50,901 nucleotides of DNA from Bacteroidales bacterium. Lineage in GTDB: Bacteria > Bacteroidota > Bacteroidia > Bacteroidales > UBA932. Below, piece after piece: positions 8,486 through 17,203 of this stretch. The position numbers were made by a program, and so were the translations under genes. Below the pieces are notes generated by a model, which was given only the letters and a program-made list of their open reading frames with translations, did not search any database and had not been told where the DNA came from. Positions within the stretch are counted from its first letter, which is position 1; every line of letters starts with the position of its first letter. The stretch lies in assembly GCA_024401635.1 (NCBI GenBank), contig JAKSKP010000007.1, positions 1 to 50,901 of the forward strand, given 5' to 3'.

Positions 8486-9223
8486 TTACGGCAGGCGTCT
8501 TACCCTTGGAAGGGCGTTTCTGTATTTTTCAGGCAGTTCGGTGATGGGAGGCTCCTCCCAGAAAATCTCATAGTAGGTCTGCACGAAGTCCCCGGCCCAC
8601 CACTGGCTTACAAGTTCCTCGGTGGCGGCGTCTTCTCCGTCCGGGTCGTACGGACGTTTCAGATCCTCCCCGAAGAGCTTTGCTATGCCCTGCCAGAACG
8701 CGGCGGCATAGTTGTTCTTGAACTCCCTTATTATGCTGTAGGGTGTGAAGCCGCATTCCCTGCCCACGAGTTTCATAAGCAGTTCTCCCTGGGTTATCGT
8801 CAGGTTCTTCAACGGCTTTTCGAAGTGGTGGAACAGTTCCTTGGTCACCTGGCCGACATAACGGTCCTTCCTTACGTATTTCAGACCGTCCGTCTTTATT
8901 GTGCTGTCCACCTCTTCCACTATGTCGCGGGCGACGACGGCATAAGGGTAAACCTTTGCAAAATTATATACGAGCCTGTAATATTTTCGCCATTCACGCC
9001 CCTTCTTGCGAGGTTTCTTCTCATAGACGCGCGCTGCCTTGAGCGGGGCCAGGAATACTGTGTCACCGTTTTCGATGACGTAGGGAAGCAGCGAGCCGCC
9101 CAGGCTCTTGTATCCGTCCTGGGCTACTGCTCTGTGAGCGCCAATCGGCAGAATGAACAGCGCGGCGAGCGCTGAAAGTATGAAGTTTCTCTTTTCCAAT
9201 TCTATCTGTAATTTTCCATCCAT
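8486..9223 (-). CDS. DUF4294 family exported protein
   Basis: This protein of about 245 aa has a signal-peptide-like N-terminus (FILSALAALFILPIGAHRAVAQ) followed by YVIENGDTVFLAPL and a mostly helical region with KYYRLVYNFAKVYPYA, the style of the DUF4294 family of Bacteroidota. Its function is unknown. The ATG at 9223 overlaps the end of the response-regulator gene by 22 bases; a TTG at 9199 would avoid the overlap and also keep the signal peptide. The frame stays open to 9352, but that stretch lies in the regulator gene and is unlikely to be translated. It is the last gene of the leftward sensor-regulator operon. Confidence 0.78.
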   Translation of the reverse strand: MDGKLQIELEKRNFILSALAALFILPIGAHRAVAQDGYKSLGGSLLPYVIENGDTVFLAPLKAARVYEKKPRKKGREWRKYYRLVYNFAKVYPYAVVARDIVEEVDSTIKTDGLKYVRKDRYVGQVTKELFHHFEKPLKNLTITQGELLMKLVGRECGFTPYSIIREFKNNYAAAFWQGIAKLFGEDLKRPYDPDGEDAATEELVSQWWAGDFVQTYYEIFWEEPPITELPEKYRNALPRVRRLP

Positions 9224-9903
9224 TTGAGGAAGAGGTCCATCCTGGAGCGTGATACGGTCATTTCGAATGGTGCCTCCGGCGACAGTTTCGCTGTCAAGTG
9301 CCCCGCATTGTCCCTGGACGCCCCGCATACCGCTTTTTTGTTCACTATGCATCCTCTGGATATCCTGAAGAAGGTTTTGGGGTTCAGCTCTTCCTCCATC
9401 TGCTCCATCTTGCGTTCGATGAGATAGTGCTCCCGGTTGAAGGTCAGTATGTAGTTGGCCTTGTTTTCCGAATAGAAACAGGCGATCTCATCCACGTTTA
9501 CTGGGATTATGTTGTGGCCGCAGCGTATGGTGAGCAGTTCCCTGTATCCGGTCTTTTCCCTGCAGCGTCCCACCGCCTTGCGCAGCCTTTCCAGGGATAT
9601 GGGCTTGAGGAGATAGTCTATGCTTCCCGTTTCGAAGGCTTTTATGGCATAGGAATCGTAAGCGGTGGTCATAATGACGCTGGAGCGTATGTCGACCCTC
9701 TTGAAGATCTCGAAGGCGTTGCCGTCCAGCAGTTCCACGTCCATGAATATGACGTCAGGCTGCGGGTTGCAGCGCAGGTAGTTCACGCTGTCCACGACGG
9801 AATCCGTCATACTGACTATGTCCACGTCCTGGAAGTTGGACGTGAGCACGTTGGCAAGCTGTTCGCGGGCCATGCGTTCGTCTTCTATTATCATCGCTTT
9901 CAT
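9202..9903 (-). CDS. LytTR-type response regulator
   Basis: This 233-aa protein has a receiver domain (about 1-120) with the acidic pocket IIEDE, phosphoacceptor Asp55 in VIFMDVELLDG, the TTAY switch and the Lys of DYLLKPIS. A LytTR DNA-binding domain follows (about 135-230; FYSENKANYILTF and FFRISRGCIVNKKAV). Such regulators bind direct repeats upstream of target genes. It follows the histidine kinase gene by six bases, forming a two-component pair. The divergent position next to the glycan locus makes that locus a candidate target. Confidence 0.93.
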   Translation of the reverse strand: MKAMIIEDERMAREQLANVLTSNFQDVDIVSMTDSVVDSVNYLRCNPQPDVIFMDVELLDGNAFEIFKRVDIRSSVIMTTAYDSYAIKAFETGSIDYLLKPISLERLRKAVGRCREKTGYRELLTIRCGHNIIPVNVDEIACFYSENKANYILTFNREHYLIERKMEQMEEELNPKTFFRISRGCIVNKKAVCGASRDNAGHLTAKLSPEAPFEMTVSRSRMDLFLKWMENYR

Positions 9904-9909
9904 ATGCGC

Positions 9910-11052
9910 TTACAGAAAAGGGAGTATTACTGTGAACGATTCGTCCGTCGAACGTATGATGATGGTCTTGTCCCCGAGGTCCCTGTACTGCTTGCGCAGA
10001 TAGGAAAGGCCTATCCCCGTCGAGGCGGGCGCGTTCAGTTTGGGGCAGCGGTTGTTGGACACCACAAGGCTCTTGTCGGTGGAATGTATGCTTATGGTCA
10101 GTTTCCTGTCGGGATGCACGGCGTTGTGCTTTGTGGCGTTCTCTATGAGCAATTGGAGGCTGCACGGCACCACAGGCCTGTCCATATGCTCCGGCGCAAT
10201 CTCCATCCTGAATTCAAGCCCTTCCGGCCAGCGTACCTTGAGCAGGTCCACGTACTGGGACACGAAGCGCATCTCCTCCCTCAGGCTGACAATCTGCTTG
10301 TCGTCGTTGCCCAGCATATACCGGTATATCTCGGCAAGTTTGTGGGTGTACGCGCTGGCCTTCTCGGTGTTCTGTTCCTGGATGAGGCAGTCGAGTATGT
10401 TCAGGCAGTTGAACAGGAAATGGGGGTTCACCTGCTGTTTGAGCTTCATATAGCGGTATTGCGCCAGATTGGCCTCCATCTCTGAAAGCCTGGCCTTCTG
10501 GTGATTCTTTATGGCATATTCGGCGACCCAGACGAGGGCGGCGCAGGAGAACACATAGTCCAGCAGCACACCGACCAGGACATTGCGGCTGTCGCTCAGG
10601 TCGTGCCCGGCCAGAAGCAGCACCAGACGCACGACTATGATTATGACGAACGCGGCAAGCAGCCATTTCAGGTTGAAGGAGCCCTTCTCCTCCTCGGAGA
10701 ACGGATGCCTTTTCATATAGGCCGTAGCGGCTTCCAGCCATCCCCATCCCATTATTTCAGTGCACAGCAGCGTGGACAGCGGATATATCAGCAGCGGGGA
10801 ATCCGTGACCAGGGAAATAAGCGCCGCCGTGCCCTTGCCGAGGATTACGCCCACGATGTTCACGAGTATTACGCTGACAGCCATGAATACGGCGCTGCTC
10901 CGGCAGCGGAAACATATCATCACGATCAGCAGCATGGTGAGCAGGGTCAGCATAAGGTCGTCGGCCACTCCAATAAGGCGGCATCCGAGGGCAACCACCA
11001 GATGCATCAGCGCGAAACTGTGGATGATGATATGGTTCTTCCTGTCGTTCAT
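9910..11052 (-). CDS. LytS/YehU-type sensor histidine kinase
   Basis: This 380-aa inner-membrane kinase has about five or six predicted membrane segments in its first 180 residues with no large periplasmic sensor domain. A His_kinase domain follows, with the phosphorylated His211 in QQVNPHFLFNCLN, the N-box LLIENATKHNAV and a GIGLSYLRKQY G-box. It phosphorylates the LytTR regulator encoded next to it. The lack of an extracytoplasmic domain suggests that it senses a membrane or transported signal; the ligand is unknown. Confidence 0.92.
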   Translation of the reverse strand: MNDRKNHIIIHSFALMHLVVALGCRLIGVADDLMLTLLTMLLIVMICFRCRSSAVFMAVSVILVNIVGVILGKGTAALISLVTDSPLLIYPLSTLLCTEIMGWGWLEAATAYMKRHPFSEEEKGSFNLKWLLAAFVIIIVVRLVLLLAGHDLSDSRNVLVGVLLDYVFSCAALVWVAEYAIKNHQKARLSEMEANLAQYRYMKLKQQVNPHFLFNCLNILDCLIQEQNTEKASAYTHKLAEIYRYMLGNDDKQIVSLREEMRFVSQYVDLLKVRWPEGLEFRMEIAPEHMDRPVVPCSLQLLIENATKHNAVHPDRKLTISIHSTDKSLVVSNNRCPKLNAPASTGIGLSYLRKQYRDLGDKTIIIRSTDESFTVILPFL

Positions 11053-11187
11053 AACTCAATGCGAAGTTAACATTATTAATACTTCTGACAAATATCTATG
11101 CAATTCATCTTTGAAATTCTGCAGTTCATCCAGAAAAACTCACTTAAACCCGTCAGAATTTTTAATTTGCGAAGGATTATTACAAGT
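11053..11187. promoter_or_regulatory. Divergent control region between sensor kinase and glycan locus
   Basis: This 135-base AT-rich gap separates the kinase gene from the permease gene. It holds GAAGT...ACTTC arms (11063-11067 and 11081-11085), a perfect 8-base inverted repeat (AAATTCTG at 11114-11121, CAGAATTT at 11154-11161), and near-consensus -7 boxes: CAAATATC at 11089-11096 for the minus strand and TTAATTTG at 11162-11169 for the plus strand, each one base off. These are candidate regulator sites. No canonical paired LytTR repeat was identified with confidence. Confidence 0.35.
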
Positions 11188-12519
11188 ATGGCAAAAGATA
11201 CAAATCTTTCATTCAGGGACATTTTCGACCTCAACTTCGGCTTTTTCGGAGTGCAGATTGCATATGCCCTTCAAAGCGCTAACATCTCCAGAATATTCGC
11301 AACCCTCGGTGCGGACCCCCATCAGCTGAGTTTCTTCTGGATACTGCCGCCCCTTATGGGTATGCTGGTACAGCCCCTGGTAGGCAAGTATTCGGACAGG
11401 ACCTGGTGCCGTATGGGACGGCGCAAACCCTATCTGCTCGGAGGAGCCCTCGTGGCCGTGCTGGTGATGCTTCTGCTTCCCAATTCGGGCAGCATAGATT
11501 TCGGGACTAAACTTTTCCTGGGTCTGAACGGGGCGATGTGGTTCGGGCTTTTCAGCCTTATGCTCCTGGACACCAGCATCAACGTGGCGATGCAGCCTTT
11601 CAAGATGATGGTGGGCGATATGGTCGGCGAAAACCAGAAGGCGCAGGGATATTCCGTGCAGAGCTTCCTCTGCAACGCCGGTTCACTCGTGGGCTATCTT
11701 TTCCCCATATTCCTCACCTGGATAGGGCTTGCCAACACGGCGCCCGCCGGTGTGGTGCCCGACAGCGTGATATGGAGTTTCTACTGCGGTGCGGCTATCC
11801 TGATTCTCTGCGTGCTGTACACTTTCTTCAGAGTGAAGGAAATGAATCCGAAGGAGTATGCCGAATTTCATTCGCTCGGTCCTGACACCGCTTCCGGGAA
11901 GGAGAATGACCTGTCCCTGTGGAAACTTCTGAAAAAGGCCCCCGGGACTTTCTGGACGGTGAGTCTCGTGCAGTTCTTCTGCTGGGCCGCCTTCCTTCTT
12001 CTGTGGACTTACACCAACGGAGCCATAGCAGACACCTGCTGGGGCGTGACCGATGCGGCATCCGAGGGGTATCAGGCCGCAGGCAACTGGGTCGGTCTGC
12101 TGTTCGCCGTCGAGGCCATCGGCGCAATGATATGGGCTCTGGTGATTCCCAGGTTCAAGACCCTGAAACTGGCCTACGCGGTGAGCCTGGTGCTCGGCGC
12201 CGCAGGCTTCCTTTCAGTTTTCTTCATACACGACAAATGGCTGCTGTTCGCAAGCTTCATTCTCATAGGTTTCGTATGGGCCGCAATGCTCGCCATACCC
12301 TTCACTTTTGTCACCAATGCGCTTACCGACCATATTGGAACGTACCTCGGGCTTTTCAACTGCTCCATCTGCTTCCCGCAGATAGTGGCGGCCGCGGCAG
12401 GAGGACTTGTCCTTGCGCTGGTGGGCGGCTCCCAGGCGGCCATGTTCATAGTTGCAGCCGTATTGCTGCTGCTTGGCTCGGTCTGCGTCGCATTCGTCGA
12501 AGAACACAAAAAACAATAA
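11188..12519 (+). CDS. MFS sugar permease (SLC45-like)
   Basis: This 443-aa inner-membrane protein has about 12 membrane segments. The loop after helix 2 reads GKYSDRTWCRMGRRKPYLLGG, matching the SLC45/GPH-like major facilitator branch whose bacterial members import maltose or sucrose with cations. The ATG at 11188 begins MAKDTNLSFRDIFDLNFGFFG, the usual start; the frame is open further upstream, but that part lies in the control region. It is 31 bases upstream of susC and probably co-transcribed. In context it should import maltose or short maltodextrins made in the periplasm. Confidence 0.87.
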   Translation: MAKDTNLSFRDIFDLNFGFFGVQIAYALQSANISRIFATLGADPHQLSFFWILPPLMGMLVQPLVGKYSDRTWCRMGRRKPYLLGGALVAVLVMLLLPNSGSIDFGTKLFLGLNGAMWFGLFSLMLLDTSINVAMQPFKMMVGDMVGENQKAQGYSVQSFLCNAGSLVGYLFPIFLTWIGLANTAPAGVVPDSVIWSFYCGAAILILCVLYTFFRVKEMNPKEYAEFHSLGPDTASGKENDLSLWKLLKKAPGTFWTVSLVQFFCWAAFLLLWTYTNGAIADTCWGVTDAASEGYQAAGNWVGLLFAVEAIGAMIWALVIPRFKTLKLAYAVSLVLGAAGFLSVFFIHDKWLLFASFILIGFVWAAMLAIPFTFVTNALTDHIGTYLGLFNCSICFPQIVAAAAGGLVLALVGGSQAAMFIVAAVLLLLGSVCVAFVEEHKKQ

Positions 12520-12550
12520 CATACTAACATATCAACAAACCAATCTTTTT

Positions 12551-15500
12551 ATGAAAAAAATCCTAACCACACTTGCCTTCATTGCATTTTCGGTTGCAAT
12601 GTCGGCTGGAGTATCCGCCCAGGGCGGGTACGAGGTAAAGGGAGTGGTCGTTGATCAAGTCGGGCCTGTAATCGGCGCTTCAGTCGTCGAGCAGGGTACC
12701 ACCAACGGTACCGTTACGGGCATCGACGGCGATTACTCCATCAAGGTTGCATCTGCTGACGCAATCCTGGAGATTAGCTGCATAGGCTATTCAACAGTGG
12801 TTGTGAAGGCTTCCGAGGTACAGGCCAAGACTGTGCTTGCGGAAGACACAGCCTATCTTGACGAGGTTGTAGTCATAGGCTACGGTACGGTCAAGAAGAG
12901 CGATATGACCGGTTCGGTGTCTGCCGTCAAGGCCGACCATCTGAACAAAGGTGTCGTTGCCTCTCCCACAGAACTTCTGCAGGGCAAGTCTGCCGGTGTA
13001 GTCGTTACGACAGGTGACGGCGCTCCCGGTTCCGGCTCGACGATACGTATCCGCGGCGGCTCCTCGCTTCAGGCCTCCAACGATCCTCTTATCGTCATCG
13101 ACGGTCTTCCCATTTCGAATGACGGTATCAGCGGTACAAGCAATCCCCTTGCTTCAATCAACCCCAACGACATCGAGACATTCACTGTCCTCAAGGACGC
13201 TTCCGCAACCGCCATCTTCGGTAGCCGCGCATCCAACGGTGTCATAATGATTACCACCAAGAAGGGTAAGACCAGCGGCAAGGTTCCTCACTTCGATGCC
13301 GATTTCACCGCTTCCCTCAGCCAGAACGCCAAATATGTGGACGTTCTTGATGCCGACGGTCTGCGTGCCCTCATTGGCAAGCAGTACGGAACGGACAGCG
13401 ACAACTACAAGAATCTCGGCACAGCCAACACGAACTGGCAGAAAGAGATATTCCAGCTGGCACAGAACTATGAAGGAAACGTTGCCGTTTCCGGTGTGGC
13501 TGAAGGCAAGAACTTCTCAATGCCTTATCGCGCATCCATCGGCGTGTTGGAAAACAACGGTACGCTGAAGACTTCGAAGATGGACCGTCAGACCCTGTCC
13601 CTCAACCTGGCCCCCACCTTCCTTGACAAGCATCTTACCATCAATCTGAACGGAAAGGGAATGAATATGGATACCCGCTTTGCAAACACGGGAGCCATCA
13701 CCCAGGCCGTTCAGTACGACCCCACCCGTCCCGTTTATGACAAGAACGGTCTGAACGGTTACAGCTGGTGGAACTACGGCAAGGGTACTTTCACTGTGGA
13801 CAACTGCAACACTATGGCAAACCAGAACCCCGTGGCCCTCATCAACGACAAGCTTGACAAGAGCAATGCCCAGAGGTTCCTCGGCAATGCACAGATTGAC
13901 TATAAGATTCACGGTCTGGAGGACTTGCGCCTCAACCTGAATCTCGGTATGGACTATACCCATTCAAAAGGTACTGTGGACGTGAAACCCGATACCGAGC
14001 AGTCAATGCATACCACCAGCCAGCAGGCCAACAACCACGCTTCAGGTTACCATACCAACTATAACCAGACCAAGATGGACCAGACTCTCGAGGCCTATGC
14101 GGACTATACCCACACCTGGGTCGAGAAGCACAGTTTCGAGGCTATGGCCGGTTACAGCTGGCAGCACTTCAGGACAGAGTCCTTCAACGAGTCCTACAAG
14201 GCTGATAACACTCCCAAGACGGATCCCAGCTATTTCCTGGCCAACCCCAACACTTACAAGGGAGAGCTCTTCCTCGTGTCCTTCTTCGGCCGCGTCAACT
14301 ACAGCTATGACAACCGTTATATGCTGACTGCAACGTTCCGTGCCGACGGTACTTCACGCTTCTCCAACAACAAATGGGGCCTTTTCCCTTCAGTAGCCTT
14401 CGGATGGAACATCAAGAACGAGAAATTCCTCAAGAACTCGAAGTCAGTTTCAGCCCTGAAACTCCGTCTGTCATACGGTCAGACCGGTCAGCAGGATCTG
14501 GGCAACGGTTTCTATCCCACCATCGCATCCTATGTCTATAACACTGACGCCTGCCAGTACAATTTCGCCGGCAACACCATACAGCCCATCACGGCCAAAG
14601 GTTACAATGCCGACCTGAAGTGGGAGACGACCACCACATACAATGCGGGTATCGACTTCGGTTTCATCAACGACAGGATTACCGGTAGCGTGGACTTCTA
14701 CAAGAGGTACACCAAGGACCTGCTCAACTACACACCCGTTGCCGCAGGCGCCAACCTCAGCAACTATCTTGATGCCAACATCGGTGACCTTCAGAATACC
14801 GGTGTCGAGGTCGAACTCAATGCAGTGGCCATCGAGAAGAAAGACTGGCACTGGAGCATAGGCGTAAACGCCGCCTGGAACAAGACGGAGATCACCCGTC
14901 TTACCACGGATGACGAGCGTCCCAACTACTATGGCGTTTATACCGGTGGAATCTCCGGCGGTACGGGCAACACCATCCAGGTACATCAGACAGGCCAGGC
15001 CCCCAATTCGTTCTTCGTTTACCAGCAGGTATACGATGAGAAGGGCAATCCCATCGAGGGTCTCTATGTGGACCGCAACAAGGACGGCAAGATTGACACT
15101 GCCGACAAGTACTGCTTCCACAAGGCCGCTCCCGACTGGACCTTCGGTTTCAACACCCAGCTCAGCTGGAAGGAACTCACCCTCGCCATCAGCGCTCACT
15201 CCAACGTGGGCAACTACGTGTACAACAACGTGATGAGCAACGGCGACCTCCTTACGGACCTCAGCACCAACAGCTTCATAAACAACCGTTACGTGACGGC
15301 CGAACAGCACAATTTCCAGAACTATGCGCAGTACTGGTCAGACATGTACGTCACCAACGCTTCGTTCCTGAAGATTGACAACATCACCCTGAGCTACCGT
15401 TTCCACCTCTGCAACGTGATTGCCCGTGACATGTATCTCTCCGTTTTCGGAACTGTTCAGAATGCGGCCTGCATTACAAAGTACAGGGGAATCGACCCGG

Positions 15501-15577
15501 AGATTTTCAACGGTATCGACAACAATATGTATCCCAGACCCCGCACCTATATACTCGGTGTGAAGTTCAATTTCTAA
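12551..15577 (+). CDS. susC: SusC/RagA-family TonB-dependent outer-membrane transporter
   Basis: This 1008-aa protein has a signal peptide (cleavage after about VSAQ), an N-terminal carboxypeptidase-regulatory-like domain (about 28-98), the TonB box and plug start DEVVVIGYGTVKKSDMTGSV, a plug with GSTIRIRGGSS and DPLIVIDGLPI, and a long beta-barrel ending in ...YILGVKFNF with the usual terminal Phe. SusC proteins import oligosaccharides in a complex with SusD, powered by TonB. The ATG at 12551 starts the signal peptide. The downstream SusD, SusE/F and amylases point to alpha-glucan as the cargo, though the hybrid locus leaves galactan possible. Confidence 0.97.
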   Translation: MKKILTTLAFIAFSVAMSAGVSAQGGYEVKGVVVDQVGPVIGASVVEQGTTNGTVTGIDGDYSIKVASADAILEISCIGYSTVVVKASEVQAKTVLAEDTAYLDEVVVIGYGTVKKSDMTGSVSAVKADHLNKGVVASPTELLQGKSAGVVVTTGDGAPGSGSTIRIRGGSSLQASNDPLIVIDGLPISNDGISGTSNPLASINPNDIETFTVLKDASATAIFGSRASNGVIMITTKKGKTSGKVPHFDADFTASLSQNAKYVDVLDADGLRALIGKQYGTDSDNYKNLGTANTNWQKEIFQLAQNYEGNVAVSGVAEGKNFSMPYRASIGVLENNGTLKTSKMDRQTLSLNLAPTFLDKHLTINLNGKGMNMDTRFANTGAITQAVQYDPTRPVYDKNGLNGYSWWNYGKGTFTVDNCNTMANQNPVALINDKLDKSNAQRFLGNAQIDYKIHGLEDLRLNLNLGMDYTHSKGTVDVKPDTEQSMHTTSQQANNHASGYHTNYNQTKMDQTLEAYADYTHTWVEKHSFEAMAGYSWQHFRTESFNESYKADNTPKTDPSYFLANPNTYKGELFLVSFFGRVNYSYDNRYMLTATFRADGTSRFSNNKWGLFPSVAFGWNIKNEKFLKNSKSVSALKLRLSYGQTGQQDLGNGFYPTIASYVYNTDACQYNFAGNTIQPITAKGYNADLKWETTTTYNAGIDFGFINDRITGSVDFYKRYTKDLLNYTPVAAGANLSNYLDANIGDLQNTGVEVELNAVAIEKKDWHWSIGVNAAWNKTEITRLTTDDERPNYYGVYTGGISGGTGNTIQVHQTGQAPNSFFVYQQVYDEKGNPIEGLYVDRNKDGKIDTADKYCFHKAAPDWTFGFNTQLSWKELTLAISAHSNVGNYVYNNVMSNGDLLTDLSTNSFINNRYVTAEQHNFQNYAQYWSDMYVTNASFLKIDNITLSYRFHLCNVIARDMYLSVFGTVQNAACITKYRGIDPEIFNGIDNNMYPRPRTYILGVKFNF

Positions 15578-15594
15578 TTTAACACGAAAGAGAT

Positions 15595-17190
15595 ATGAAA
15601 AAGATTCAATTTTTTGCAACGGCTCTTGTGGCTCTGATGCTTGCAGGCTTCACGTCTTCATGTGTTAAAGACCTCAACGTTACCCCTATAGATCCCAATA
15701 CGGTTCTCCCCGAGGACGTACTCAATTCCCAGGAAGCTTTCAACCAGCTTCTGGCGAAATGCTATCAGGGTCTCTGTTCATCTTCTTCCGCAGGTCCCGG
15801 TTCAGATCCCGACATCGACGGTGTGGACGGCGGTTACGGCCAGTATATGCGTGCCGTAGTCAATCTTCAGGAAGTTACCACGGACGTAGCTACCTGCTGC
15901 TGGAATGACGGTACCCTGTTCGATCTTCACAATCAGTGCTGGAACGCCTCAAACGAGTTCGTTTTCAGTATGTATATGCGTATCTTCTTCCAGATAAGCC
16001 AGTGCAACGAGTTCATCCGCAGGGCAAATGCCGCTACGTTCAACGGCTTTGCCAAACAACAGAACTACATTGCGGAGGCACGCGCCCTCAGGCTTCTGAG
16101 CTTCTACCACGCCATAGATATGTTCGGCAACGTTCCTTTCCCCACGGAGAACGATTCCGTAGGTTCTGTGGGACCGCAGATGATCAAGCGCGGCGACCTT
16201 TTCGACTGGATGGTAACCGAGGCTAAGTCCCTTCTTGAAGGAAACGGTCTTGCCGAGCCCGGTAACGGTGAATACGGCCGTGCCGACAAGGGTATGGTTC
16301 AGATGATTCTTGCCAAGCTCTACCTCAATGCCGAAATATGGAAGGGTACGGCAATGTATGGCGACTGTGCCACAGTATGCGAGCAGATTATTAGCGAATA
16401 TCCTCTTCACGGTGTATATTCCGACCTGTTCTGCGCCGACAACCACCTCTGGACCAGGAATACCACCTATGGTGGTGACGAGATTATCTTTGTCGCTCCT
16501 CAGGACGGTAATCTGTTGCGCTCATACGGTTCCACAAACTTCCTGACCTTCGCCTGCACCTGGGCGGTCACAGGCAAGGAAGGCAAGACTATGGATGCCG
16601 GATCGCTCGGCATTTCTTCAGGTTGGTCAGGACTTTCCCTCACGGGAGCTTTCACCAGCAAGTTCGAGGAAAATGACCTGCGCGGCAATTTCTTCAAGGG
16701 TGACTACAAACAGTATATTGACCAGCTCCGTGACGCTGACGGTGCATCCGAAGGTTGGAAATCAATGAAATTCGTCAATGTCAACCACGACGGTTCTACA
16801 GCACAGCACAACGGTTTCGTCGACATCGATTTCCCCGTATTCCGCGTAGCCGATGCATATCTTATGTATGCCGAGTGTGCAGCGCGCAATGCAGCCGAGA
16901 AGAATCTTGGCCGTATGTATCTCAACCTTGTCCGTGCGCGTGCAGGCCTCGAAGATACAGACCTTAAACTTGACACCATCATTGACGAACGTGCCCGTGA
17001 GCTTTATCTCGAAGGACACCGCCGTCAGGACCTTATCCGTTTCGGTCTGTTCACTTCCTCTGATTATCTTTGGGAATTCAAGGGCGGCGTTCCGGAAGGC
17101 AGGGCTGTCGATTCACACTTCAACCTCTTCTCGATTCCCGCTGACGATCTCAATGCCAACGGCAACCTTGTACAGAACCCCGGTTATTAA
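15595..17190 (+). CDS. susD: SusD/RagB-family glycan-binding lipoprotein
   Basis: This 531-aa protein has a lipoprotein signal (FTSSC) and the typical mature start CVKDLNVTPIDPN. The SusD-like TPR region includes YIAEARALRLLSFYHAIDMFGNVPF, and the C-terminal RagB/SusD part includes RVADAYLMYAECAAR and RARELYLEGHRRQDLIRFG. SusD caps the SusC barrel on the cell surface and holds the incoming glycan. It lies 17 bases after susC and 13 before the SusE/F gene. Confidence 0.97.
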   Translation: MKKIQFFATALVALMLAGFTSSCVKDLNVTPIDPNTVLPEDVLNSQEAFNQLLAKCYQGLCSSSSAGPGSDPDIDGVDGGYGQYMRAVVNLQEVTTDVATCCWNDGTLFDLHNQCWNASNEFVFSMYMRIFFQISQCNEFIRRANAATFNGFAKQQNYIAEARALRLLSFYHAIDMFGNVPFPTENDSVGSVGPQMIKRGDLFDWMVTEAKSLLEGNGLAEPGNGEYGRADKGMVQMILAKLYLNAEIWKGTAMYGDCATVCEQIISEYPLHGVYSDLFCADNHLWTRNTTYGGDEIIFVAPQDGNLLRSYGSTNFLTFACTWAVTGKEGKTMDAGSLGISSGWSGLSLTGAFTSKFEENDLRGNFFKGDYKQYIDQLRDADGASEGWKSMKFVNVNHDGSTAQHNGFVDIDFPVFRVADAYLMYAECAARNAAEKNLGRMYLNLVRARAGLEDTDLKLDTIIDERARELYLEGHRRQDLIRFGLFTSSDYLWEFKGGVPEGRAVDSHFNLFSIPADDLNANGNLVQNPGY

Positions 17191-17203
17191 CAGTTGACTC
17201 ATT

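Noticed and set aside
9224-9352. N-terminal extension of the DUF4294 protein
   Set aside because: It lies wholly inside the response-regulator gene in another frame and would hide the signal peptide.
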